Shown here in pieces: positions 17,307 to 24,829 of a stretch of 64,000 bases of DNA; the stretch's first letter is position 1, and each line of letters begins with the position of its first letter. This DNA comes from Fabrea salina. Lineage: Eukaryota; Ciliophora; Heterotrichea; Heterotrichida; Fabreidae. Position numbers and translations under genes: made by a program. The stretch is from positions 62,001 through 126,000 of the forward strand of contig JALIHJ010000058.1 of NCBI GenBank assembly GCA_022984795.1, written 5' to 3'. The notes beneath the pieces were generated by a model. It had not been told where the DNA came from, ran no database searches, and saw only the letters and a program-made list of their open reading frames with translations.

Positions 17307-18125
17307 TTATAATTGGTAAAGTAGATCATTTCCAAGTAAGTGCTGTGCAGTGCTTTCGTCAGCAGACTGAATCCGAGTGACTTGAGGCTGGAACTCGTCA
17401 ATAGGGAGTTCCCATATGTTGTAGGGGTTGCAGTTCTTTTTTCCGTGGAAATGGCGTTTGTGTCTGGAGTGGTTGGCTTCCCCAATGACTTCGCCTTCAA
17501 CGTTTACCCACTCCACTTTAAACCGGTTCCACTTGTGGAACCCTTCAAGAGTTTTCCTAGCTGCTGAGTGGCTAGGAAACCTAATGATTGCGTACTTGAG
17601 GTTAGCAGCAATGTCCTTTCTGATTTCGATGTCAAGGATTCTTTCTGGGTTCCGAAAAAGACTCTTCACAGAAACTGCAGTGTCAGCAACAGTCAAAGGG
17701 TACAACTTCAAGTACTTGTTTTGGCAGTTCCCAGTAGGCATGACCTGGCGTTTAAGGTTCTCAAGCAAGTTGTCCGCTTTGCTAACGTCGGAAAAAATAT
17801 GGCGGTACTTTTGGAGAAGCGAGCAGGCTTGGGTTGTGCTGGCTTCTTGGTGCAGCAAACTTGCTAGGTCCTTCACTGCGCTTTCCATCCGATCACCTGA
17901 GTCAATGGCTTCCTGGTAGTAGGCTTTGGCCTTATCCAGGTCTTTTTCGATGTATTCTGCTCTCTTAGCGAGGGCGTAGGGGGAGTCACCTTTTGGGATC
18001 GGGAGGCTTGTGTTCCCGTCTGGTTTCTTCCCGAAAGGGTCTTTTAGAGTTTTTTTGCGGAAATTTTGCGATGGTGAGGCGAAGTATTGCGCCTTACCAT
18101 CCTGGTTGTGGTTGTTGTTTTGCAT
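17307..18125 (-). CDS. TPR-like plus RRM-like protein
   Basis: The first ATG in frame is at 18125, giving 272 residues; earlier codons lack Met. A Sel1/TPR-like unit covers about 45-120 (YALAKRAEYIEKDLDKAKAY, AVKDLASLLHQ). An RRM-like fold follows at about 135-215 (KYLKLYPLTVADTAVSV, YAIIRFPSHSAARKTLEGF, VEWVNVEG). A His/Lys-rich tail follows. This suggests an RNA-associated protein, but the specific family is not named with confidence. After the TAA there are 73 nt before the next gene, where another frame stays open to the very next ATG. The true C-terminus is therefore slightly uncertain. Confidence 0.78.
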   Translation of the reverse strand: MQNNNHNQDGKAQYFASPSQNFRKKTLKDPFGKKPDGNTSLPIPKGDSPYALAKRAEYIEKDLDKAKAYYQEAIDSGDRMESAVKDLASLLHQEASTTQACSLLQKYRHIFSDVSKADNLLENLKRQVMPTGNCQNKYLKLYPLTVADTAVSVKSLFRNPERILDIEIRKDIAANLKYAIIRFPSHSAARKTLEGFHKWNRFKVEWVNVEGEVIGEANHSRHKRHFHGKKNCNPYNIWELPIDEFQPQVTRIQSADESTAQHLLGNDLLYQL

Positions 18126-18156
18126 TTTTATTAAAGAAAGTTTAAATGGGCAATGT

Positions 18157-20193
18157 TTATTCTTCGTTAGTTTTGAGAAGGTAGTTAAGGGTTTCGATAA
18201 GGTCTTCTTGGTCACTAGTTAGGTCGTAGAGGTCCAGAGCTGCTTTGATTCTGGGGTCTTTTTCTTCCACCATGTTGAATAGTCTTTTCTGGTCTGCTTT
18301 TTCAAAGTTGTTTCTGACGAACTCGGTGAAGTTGTCTTCTTCAGTTGTTAAGGACCTGGACTCTTGAACTACTAACTCTAGGGTTTCTAGTAAGTCGGTT
18401 TGGTCTCCAGTTGTTTTGTAAACTTCAAAGGCTGAAATTACAATGGAGTTTTCTTTGTTTATGTGGTTTTCGATTACTTCTAAGTCGTCAGGGGCAAAGT
18501 TGGACTTTGCAATTTCTAGTAAGTTACTTGAGTGGTTGTTTATGTGTTTTTGGCATACTTCAAGCAACTTTTGCTCGGTTTTTTGGAGGTCTTTGGTTAG
18601 GGTAAAGGATTCTAAGACCAAAAGTAGTTTAGGGGTTCTTTTCTCAAGCAAGCTGTTTAAGAGTTCTTTGTATGGTTTTAAGCTAGGGCATTCGTGAACT
18701 ACTTTCTGTAAAAGGTTTTCTGAGTCTTTGTCTTTTTCAAGTAAGTTAAGCAGTACTTCCCAAGCGTTGGGTTCTATGCTGTTGTGAACTTCTAAAACTG
18801 AACACAGCGAAGACAGAAGTCCCGTGGCGTTGCCGTCTAAAGAAAAAACTTCAAAAATGGTTTTGACTTCTGAGTCAGGAAAGTCAACTCTTTCAAAGAT
18901 CTCTACTACTTGAAACCTATCAAAATAAAGTCCTAAAAGTGAAGTGAAGTAGCACCTACACAGCACTTCTAAGTTACAGCTTAAAGACAGTTCATCTTTG
19001 TTTTTGAAGTACTGACTAAAGCACTTGTAAAGGGCCTTGCTGTTGTTTTTCAAAAGTCCGTACAGAGTCCCTGTGCTTTGGAAGTCCAAGTTTCTAGTTA
19101 AACCCAAGTTGTCAATAGCTTTTTTCACACTGTAGTAGTTAACCTCGACAGAAGGAGAGTTTTCTACAGGAGGAATGTCTAAGTAAAAGTTGTCTTGAGG
19201 CTCAGTACTGGTTTTTTTGTACTTAGTGATGGCTCTTTGCAAAGAGTCTACAAGTTCTTCTTGGTCTCTGTCGCTCTCAAACACGTCAAAAGCTGAAAAC
19301 ACAAACTCGTTTTCTTCCTCTATGAGTTTGTTGAGGATTTCAATGTCTTCTTCGCTTCTAAGGTTTTCTTTAACTAAGGAGTCCACTAGTTTCTCTAGTT
19401 CGTCTTTTCTAGGAACTGGCGAAGAGGGCCTTTCCATGTACCCACTAAGTTTGTTAGCGAGTCGCTGGAGTCTTTTGGCCATTTCGTGGAGGGAAATGTT
19501 TTTGAGGAAGTAGTTGTCGAACTCTTTCATGACTTCTGAGTTTTCTCTTAAAATAAGGGCTTTGATTATCCCTAAGTCCCTTTGGTCAAAGAACCCCTGG
19601 CTTTCCATGTCAACTACTACCTTTATGAACTTGTGGTAGTTCTTCGAGTCAGAACGAGTCATAGGTCTTTGAGCGCCAATTGTAGTGGAAGGCCTTTCCC
19701 GGACTTCACTAAGCATCAATTCGTCTGTTTTCATACAACTCATCGCAGAAGTGCGTTTGAGCCACTCTGCAAAGCCTTCTAAGTCGTTTCCTTCTAAGTA
19801 AGTGCGGTAAGCCTGCATAAGCATTTGGTTGCGTTCTTGAATCCAAGTTTGCACAGTAAGGTACTGTTCCTCAGTAATCATTGACTTCATTCTTAGGTCT
19901 GACACAATGTGGCCTAGTCTGTCTTCGCTGGAAGCAGAAGTGGGTCTGCTAGGTTTCTCCGCAAGCACTAGTTCGTAGTTGTCGGACGTCAGAAGTTCAG
20001 GTTCGCAGCATATAAAACTTGGGACCAAAAGCACTCCTTCACAGTCTTTGAATCCCATAACCGAAGCGTCAAGGATGGGCAAGGAAGCTCTTAGGAGACT
20101 CATGAACTCCTCTACAGGCATGTTCTTATAAACAGCTATAGAGGCTCTGTACTCCCTTCCGCCCTTAGTGAGTTTCACGCTTAAAATCTTCAT
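18157..20193 (-). CDS. Ubiquitin-like/PB1-like head plus tandem helical repeats
   Basis: This 678-residue protein begins with a beta-grasp-like domain of about 80 residues (MKILSVKLTKGGREYRASIA). At least six repeats of about 60 residues follow, each two or three helices ending in a motif like ENxxVxSAFxVYxxxxDQxDLxETL. Clear copies lie near residues 290-345, 555-610 and 615-670; those at 90-150 and 190-245 are more diverged. I do not recognise the family. The regular repeat suggests an alpha-solenoid binding scaffold. It is tandem between DDX6 (8-nt gap) and the TPR-RRM gene (31-nt gap). Confidence 0.8.
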   Translation of the reverse strand: MKILSVKLTKGGREYRASIAVYKNMPVEEFMSLLRASLPILDASVMGFKDCEGVLLVPSFICCEPELLTSDNYELVLAEKPSRPTSASSEDRLGHIVSDLRMKSMITEEQYLTVQTWIQERNQMLMQAYRTYLEGNDLEGFAEWLKRTSAMSCMKTDELMLSEVRERPSTTIGAQRPMTRSDSKNYHKFIKVVVDMESQGFFDQRDLGIIKALILRENSEVMKEFDNYFLKNISLHEMAKRLQRLANKLSGYMERPSSPVPRKDELEKLVDSLVKENLRSEEDIEILNKLIEEENEFVFSAFDVFESDRDQEELVDSLQRAITKYKKTSTEPQDNFYLDIPPVENSPSVEVNYYSVKKAIDNLGLTRNLDFQSTGTLYGLLKNNSKALYKCFSQYFKNKDELSLSCNLEVLCRCYFTSLLGLYFDRFQVVEIFERVDFPDSEVKTIFEVFSLDGNATGLLSSLCSVLEVHNSIEPNAWEVLLNLLEKDKDSENLLQKVVHECPSLKPYKELLNSLLEKRTPKLLLVLESFTLTKDLQKTEQKLLEVCQKHINNHSSNLLEIAKSNFAPDDLEVIENHINKENSIVISAFEVYKTTGDQTDLLETLELVVQESRSLTTEEDNFTEFVRNNFEKADQKRLFNMVEEKDPRIKAALDLYDLTSDQEDLIETLNYLLKTNEE

Positions 20194-20201
20194 CTAACTA
20201 A

Positions 20202-21434
20202 TTAAGTATAAAGGGACTTGTCTATTTCAGCTGGGATGGGTCTGATTTCGGTGTCTAGTTCTCTCTCAATCAAGAAAAGGTTCTCCTTGTCGTCGTCTGA
20301 AATGAAGTTAACAGCTAAACCTAAGTGGCCAAACCTCCCTGACCTGCCGATTCTGTGCAAGTACGTTTCTGAGTTCTTGGGAAAGTCGAAGTTGATCACA
20401 ACGTTGACTGTTTGGATGTCAATCCCACGAGTGCACAGGTCCGAAGACACCAAGCACCTGCAGCCTCCGCTACGGAAGTCGTGGAAAACCTTGTTTCGGT
20501 CTTGCTGGGACATCCGCGAGTGGATGAAGAAACAAGAGTATCCCAGCTCTGTGATTTTCTTAGCAAGTAATTCTACTCTAAGAGTTGAGTTGCAAAATAT
20601 TATGGCTTGGTTGATCTGCAGTTTAGAAAACAAAGTGTTTAAGCAGTGGACTTTCTTTTTTTCGGGGACGTAAGCATAGTACTGAGTTACTCCTTTAAGA
20701 GTGAGTTCTTCCATCAAGTTGATTTCGTGTGCGTTCGGCATAAAGCGATCCACGAAGTTCTTTACGTTCACTGGAAAAGTAGCTGAGTAAAGCAAAATTT
20801 GCCGGTCCTGCGGGAGATACCCCAGTAACCGTTCTATAACTGGCTGGAAGTCTACTGACAGGAGTTTGTCAGCCTCGTCCATGACGAGTATGCCGGACTG
20901 TGTGAGGTCAGCTACGCCTTTAGAAGCAAGGTCAAGTATCCTTCCAGGAGTCCCTACTAAAACGTGGACTGTTTTGTAAAGCCTGAAAATATCGTCTTTA
21001 ATCGAAGTTCCTCCAGTAGACACCATACACTCTATGTTCATGTGTTTACTGAGTTCTTTGATCACAGCACTAGTCTGGAGAGCAAGTTCCCGAGTGGGCA
21101 CGAGCACCAAAGTTTGGATGTTCCCCAAAGTATTGTTGCATTTTTCTAGCAGCGGAACTACAAAAGCTGCAGTTTTCCCCGTGCCGTTTTTCGCACGCGC
21201 TATGATGTTTTGCCCTGCCAAAGCAATCGGGATACTTTCTTCTTGGACTGGTGCTGGCCGCTCAAAGCCCTTTTCGAAAATTCCCATAAGGAGTTCTCGT
21301 TTGAGGAAGTAGTCTTCCCAGTCGTTTCCTTTGGTGTTAGTTACGTCTTCTGTCCTGAACCTTTTGTCAGGTTCAGGCCTTTGGAGAGTTCCTGTTTTGA
21401 AGTCAATTGGAGCATGGTTTTCTTGAGCGCTCAT
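20202..21434 (-). CDS. DDX6: DDX6/Dhh1-type DEAD-box RNA helicase
   Basis: The 410 residues include all DEAD-box motifs: Q motif ([16 protein letters not shown]), [52 protein letters not shown] and [10 protein letters not shown]. The NGTGKT variant and the [14 protein letters not shown] start are hallmarks of DDX6/Dhh1/Me31B. These repress translation and activate decapping in P-bodies. Length agrees with the family core without long tails. The start is the first ATG, with an N-terminal extension of about 35 residues. About 110 nt with no visible gene separate it from the tRNA-Val gene. Confidence 0.96.
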   Translation of the reverse strand: MSAQENHAPIDFKTGTLQRPEPDKRFRTEDVTNTKGNDWEDYFLKRELLMGIFEKGFERPAPVQEESIPIALAGQNIIARAKNGTGKTAAFVVPLLEKCNNTLGNIQTLVLVPTRELALQTSAVIKELSKHMNIECMVSTGGTSIKDDIFRLYKTVHVLVGTPGRILDLASKGVADLTQSGILVMDEADKLLSVDFQPVIERLLGYLPQDRQILLYSATFPVNVKNFVDRFMPNAHEINLMEELTLKGVTQYYAYVPEKKKVHCLNTLFSKLQINQAIIFCNSTLRVELLAKKITELGYSCFFIHSRMSQQDRNKVFHDFRSGGCRCLVSSDLCTRGIDIQTVNVVINFDFPKNSETYLHRIGRSGRFGHLGLAVNFISDDDKENLFLIERELDTEIRPIPAEIDKSLYT

Positions 21435-21539
21435 TTTAATATTATGGATATGCTTCCAATCTTCATGTTAAAACTTCCAGTGTTTAGTGAAGGGTTTAGA
21501 ACGAGCAAATTGCTTAGAAAAGTTTATTAAGATGACTAC

Positions 21540-21545
21540 AAAAAA
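21540..21545 (-). terminator. Pol III terminator of tRNA-Val
   Basis: A run of six T on the minus strand begins 1 nt after the discriminator base. Confidence 0.85.
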
Positions 21546-21546
21546 G

Positions 21547-21619
21547 TACAAGTGATGGGGTTCGAACCCATGACCTTCTGCGTGTAAGGCAGATGTGATA
21601 ACCACTACACTACACTTGC
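21547..21619 (-). tRNA. tRNA-Val (anticodon UAC)
   Basis: The minus strand folds as a 73-nt cloverleaf without intron. The acceptor stem starts GCAAGTG and pairs with CACTTGT (one G-U at the top), with discriminator A. The anticodon stem TCTGC/GCAGA encloses loop CTTACAC, which gives anticodon TAC. The T arm carries GGTTCGAACCC. The internal A and B boxes for RNA polymerase III are intact. Six T residues follow at once. Confidence 0.96.
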
Positions 21620-21657
21620 TTCGTTCAAATACCACATTTTTTAATTATATACTGCAA

Positions 21658-22569
21658 CTACTCACTTGCCAAGGAAGTTTCTTGTATAAGAATCCTGAAC
21701 CTCCTCATGTTCTCTTGAAGAGTGTTGATCAAGTCTTGGCTGATTTTGTCAAAAGGCATTTGGAAGATTTCTGAGTGTATGTCAATCAGTTCTAGGTGCT
21801 CCAAGTCTATTTTGGAGCCTAAGAGCATCGCTTTTCTTTCTTTAAGGATTTTTTCGAGTTCTCTGTGGAGGATCTCAAAAGCAGACCTTAGTTCTTGGTT
21901 TTCAGACAGCAAAGCGTTTTGGTTCTCGTCGTAACTTCTTGCCACTAAGTAAGTGTATTCGCCTTCTGCAGTCTTTCCGAAGAGTTTAGGACCCTCTTCA
22001 TGGAGTACCTCTGTGAGTTCGATTTGGTTCTGCGACTGCATGTCTTTTTCTCCCAGGGCTTTTCTTAACTGCTCTTTTAAGTTAGACATGATCGAGTCTT
22101 TCTTTTTGATTTCGTGCCAAAGTTTGCTTTCGCGTCCTAGTAGTTTCTGGACGTCTTTTCTGAACTCGTCTCTTTCGCTAGTGAGTTTTTCTTTTTCTTT
22201 CTTCCACTTTTCGGATTCTTTTCTTAGTTGATTTTCGACTTTTCCAATTTGGGAGTTAGCTGACTGTTTTTGTTCGTTCATCAGTTCGAGTTTTTGGTAG
22301 TACATGTTTTTTTCGCTTTGGATCTTTTGCATCTTGTCTTGGACTGAACTTCTGAACTGAAGGTCTTTTTGTCTTTGTTCTATGATTGAATAGAAGCAGT
22401 CTAGTGTCTTTTTGACTTCTTTCAGGTCTGGGCTGAAAAGGTTGCCTATTTCTGGGAACCCAAAAGTTACTAGTGAGCTCTTTATGTAGTTGTAAGTTTC
22501 TTCTAGTTTGCTTTGGTTGGGTTCTGGGGTCTCTTCGTATAGATAAGAACTAAGTGGATCAGGATTCAT
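21658..22569 (-). CDS. ADIP/SSX2IP-family coiled-coil protein
   Basis: The first true ATG is at 22569, giving 303 residues. Upstream in-frame codons lie inside a tRNA gene. The N-terminal 100 residues match the ADIP family (afadin- and alpha-actinin-binding protein, SSX2IP/Msd1): YIKSSLVTFGFPEIGNLF, then DLKEVKKTLDCFYSIIEQRQ. Long coiled-coils follow (about 100-290). In other organisms this family sits at centrosomes or centriolar satellites and helps microtubule anchoring and cilium assembly, so a basal-body role in a ciliate is plausible inference. The gene is sandwiched between two tRNA genes on its own strand. Confidence 0.82.
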   Translation of the reverse strand: MNPDPLSSYLYEETPEPNQSKLEETYNYIKSSLVTFGFPEIGNLFSPDLKEVKKTLDCFYSIIEQRQKDLQFRSSVQDKMQKIQSEKNMYYQKLELMNEQKQSANSQIGKVENQLRKESEKWKKEKEKLTSERDEFRKDVQKLLGRESKLWHEIKKKDSIMSNLKEQLRKALGEKDMQSQNQIELTEVLHEEGPKLFGKTAEGEYTYLVARSYDENQNALLSENQELRSAFEILHRELEKILKERKAMLLGSKIDLEHLELIDIHSEIFQMPFDKISQDLINTLQENMRRFRILIQETSLASE

Positions 22570-22581
22570 ATTATTATATCC

Positions 22582-22587
22582 AAAAAA
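22582..22587 (-). terminator. Pol III terminator of tRNA-Asn
   Basis: Six T residues on the minus strand directly follow the discriminator base. They lie 12 nt before the ADIP start codon. Confidence 0.85.
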
Positions 22588-22660
22588 CGCTTCCACCTGG
22601 GATCGAACCAGGGACCTTTTGGTTAACAGCCAAACGCTCTGCCGGCTGAGCTATAGAAGC
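22588..22660 (-). tRNA. tRNA-Asn (anticodon GUU)
   Basis: The 73-nt minus-strand cloverleaf has no intron. Acceptor GCTTCTA pairs with TGGAAGC, and the discriminator is G. The anticodon stem TTTGG/CCAAA holds loop CTGTTAA, giving GTT. The T arm has CCTGG TTCGATC CCAGG. It ends 18 nt before the ATG of the ADIP gene. Confidence 0.96.
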
Positions 22661-22689
22661 TGCTGACTTTTCATTTAAGCATTAACTTA

Positions 22690-23634
22690 TTACTCCTTGG
22701 CTAGGCTCAGAGTTTTCAAGGCACTAGCTGCGTCTTTTTTGCCCAAGTTAATCATGTTTTGGATTTCTTCTTGGCTGTAGTCGTAAGGGAAGAATGGGTT
22801 TGAAATATCCTCTGAAGGGTAAATCACGCTTCTCAAGTTGATGTTTTTAAAGTCGTGCTTGATGTTTGTAACTACTTGCATGTTCGAGTTAAATGACTCA
22901 ATGTCCAAGTACCTCGAAAACACCTTTAGAGTTGTATAGCTACTGCAGTCTTGAGTGCCAATAGTCTTTCCAGCTGGCAACACAACATCAATTATTATGT
23001 CTTCAACGCCATAGCCTTTTTCCATGCACCCAGTAACTGCACTTAAAATGTCCACAGTGAACTTAACGCTTCCAGAAACCAACTTAAACTTTTTGTAGGG
23101 CACCAAAGGGAAATAAATTGGCTCACTTGCACTTGCGTAGACTCCTGAAGTCATAACACTGTTGGACAAGTTAGTTGTATTGAAGAACACATAGTCGCCA
23201 GTGAGCAAGTCAGTAGCTCCTACTCCAAAGAACCTTTGGAAGGGCGCTGAAGCTAGTTTGTTCACAGTGCTTTTAAGAGGGTCGGTGTTGTAAAGTCCAG
23301 ACTTTCCCAACAACCCTTCTATGTAGCTTCCAATCCACTGCTTGTAGAACTGGCTTGTTTGGAAGTTAGTCCAAAAGTTTTCAAGGTGAGTGGCTGCATA
23401 GCTCTCAGACTTGGTTTCGTACTGAGAAATTATAAGCCCGTTGATAGCCCCCACTCCGTTGCCAGTCACTACATCCCACTCTGCTTCTCCGGCAGGAAGG
23501 TTGTTTACTAACCCAATAACAGCTCCAGCTTCGTAAGCTCCTTTATCGTTGCCACCTCCCAGAGCTAAGGCTCTGCACTTGCCGCTTGCTTCAGCATTGA
23601 AGCTCAAAAGACTTAAGAAAACTAATCCAAACAT
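22690..23634 (-). CDS. Secreted patatin-fold protein lacking the catalytic dyad
   Basis: The 314 residues start with a signal peptide (MFGLVFLSLLSFNAEAS). A patatin-like phospholipase fold follows. The glycine-rich oxyanion loop is recognisable (ALGGGNDKGAYEAG). The nucleophile elbow, normally GxSxG, reads TGNGVGAING, so the serine is glycine. The second dyad motif, normally DGG or DGA, appears to read SGS near LVSGSVKFTVD. Patatins hydrolyse lipid acyl chains with this Ser-Asp pair. This protein therefore looks like a secreted pseudo-enzyme that may bind lipid or protein. The reading frame is intact and codon use is like its neighbours, so it does not look like a decaying gene. Confidence 0.82.
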   Translation of the reverse strand: MFGLVFLSLLSFNAEASGKCRALALGGGNDKGAYEAGAVIGLVNNLPAGEAEWDVVTGNGVGAINGLIISQYETKSESYAATHLENFWTNFQTSQFYKQWIGSYIEGLLGKSGLYNTDPLKSTVNKLASAPFQRFFGVGATDLLTGDYVFFNTTNLSNSVMTSGVYASASEPIYFPLVPYKKFKLVSGSVKFTVDILSAVTGCMEKGYGVEDIIIDVVLPAGKTIGTQDCSSYTTLKVFSRYLDIESFNSNMQVVTNIKHDFKNINLRSVIYPSEDISNPFFPYDYSQEEIQNMINLGKKDAASALKTLSLAKE

Positions 23635-23655
23635 TTTTTCACCACTTTTATTAGC

Positions 23656-23973
23656 TTAGTAATCGATATCAAACATCATAGCGTTCTTCATAATAGTTCT
23701 GTAGAGTTGGGGTTTGGACTTGATTAGCAACAACACGTTTATCAGAAACAAAGGACTGGCTTTAAAGTGGCCATTTGGCAACACATCCAGTCCTAACTCT
23801 ACCATGTTTTTGTGCTTCCTAAATAGGTGGTCTCTTAGCTGCACTTCGGTGTTGAACTTAAGTGCTTTGCAAGCAGGACACATGAACTTGTGTTTTTTAA
23901 AACCAGAAGAATTGTACCGCGGTCTTAGTTCTTTTGAAACTTGCTCAATCAAGTCTTCAATGGGCTTGTTCAT
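23656..23973 (-). CDS. Small C2H2-like zinc-finger protein
   Basis: This 105-residue protein has one zinc-finger-like unit at about 32-55 (CPACKALKFNTEVQLRDHLFRKH), the spacing of a C2H2 finger. A basic stretch (KKHKF) precedes it and a hydrophobic, helical C-terminus follows. The family is not recognised. It could bind nucleic acid or protein. It lies between the patatin-fold gene (21-nt gap) and the WD/WE-motif nuclear-type protein (12-nt gap), all on one strand. Confidence 0.65.
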   Translation of the reverse strand: MNKPIEDLIEQVSKELRPRYNSSGFKKHKFMCPACKALKFNTEVQLRDHLFRKHKNMVELGLDVLPNGHFKASPLFLINVLLLIKSKPQLYRTIMKNAMMFDIDY

Positions 23974-23985
23974 TAAGTCATCTGC

Positions 23986-24819
23986 CTATAAGTTACTTAG
24001 GTAGTCAGTTGAAACTCCTATTTCAGTGTTAGAGATGTGCTTGTCACTTATAGTAAAAGCGTTGAATATCTCAGAGTGTTGCTGTGCAGGCAGTTCATCG
24101 TCCTCTGCGTGTTCGCTAATGTGATCTTTTACTTGGTCAAACGAACTTTCAGCGTTGTTTTCAATAAGTTGTTTGATGCGTGGGTCAGAAGTGAGTAGTT
24201 TTTCTAAGTGACTGGCTTTGTTGTTTCTGCGAGTAAGTGCATCTCTTGCAAAAAAAGTAGTAACTTTTATCAGTCCGTTTTCTCTTGGACGGTCAAAACC
24301 TCCTGTGAAGTCTTCGCTTTTGTCCCATTGCGTGTTTTTTCCAGGAGCGTTGTGCTTCTCTTTGTAGAGTGCAAGTGGCTTGTTGGTGTAAATAGCCATT
24401 ACTCCTGAATGGCCTTCTCTAGCTTGAACCATCATAGAAGTTACGTCGCTGAACCTTAACTCTATGCGCTTTTTGCGTTGTTTGTCCAGGTCTATAGTGT
24501 TTGTATCAGGGAACTCCCACACAAACTGTTTTTTCTTAAAGTAGATTTTGGCAATGAGAGCGTCAGGGGACTCTACTTTGAAGGCACCGTGCATTCCGTT
24601 AACTTGGATTTGCAAGGCATCTGCAGCTATGTCGCTAGGAGCTACTTTGAAGTGACTTATTCCTTGACTAGGAGTTGCAATGTCGTCTTCTACTGAAGTT
24701 TGAGGTATGGAGTTAGCAAAAGGCGCTATAGGAGGTCTTAAAGCATTTCCGTTTTGCAGAGTGTTTCTGACTTCTGGCAAGTTTTCAGTGTGCTTAACTA
24801 TTCCTCCTCTTCCGAGCAT
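23986..24819 (-). CDS. Homologue of a plant uncharacterised (DUF7608-like) family
   Basis: Over about 80-230 of its 277 residues, this protein follows a pattern I associate with a plant family of unknown function. The motifs are a basic AKIYFKKKQFVWEF segment, then RIELRFSDVTSMMV, KPLALYKEKHNAPGKNTQW, and HLEKLLTSDPRIKQL. The first part resembles a PH-like or beta-rich module; the rest is helical. The assignment rests on recalled motif order and has not been checked by a search. Its ATG is 10 bp from that of the divergent Sfi1-like gene. Confidence 0.68.
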   Translation of the reverse strand: MLGRGGIVKHTENLPEVRNTLQNGNALRPPIAPFANSIPQTSVEDDIATPSQGISHFKVAPSDIAADALQIQVNGMHGAFKVESPDALIAKIYFKKKQFVWEFPDTNTIDLDKQRKKRIELRFSDVTSMMVQAREGHSGVMAIYTNKPLALYKEKHNAPGKNTQWDKSEDFTGGFDRPRENGLIKVTTFFARDALTRRNNKASHLEKLLTSDPRIKQLIENNAESSFDQVKDHISEHAEDDELPAQQHSEIFNAFTISDKHISNTEIGVSTDYLSNL

Positions 24820-24829
24820 TTATATTTTC
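24820..24829. promoter_or_regulatory. 10-bp divergent spacer (TTATATTTTC)
   Basis: These ten bases separate the start codons of two divergent genes. The TATATTTT core is the only candidate core-promoter element. Confidence 0.5.

Noticed and set aside
22570-22596. ADIP start upstream in the tRNA gene
   Set aside because: The codons are non-ATG and lie in the tRNA-Asn 3' arm and its terminator; the ATG at 22569 is the first.
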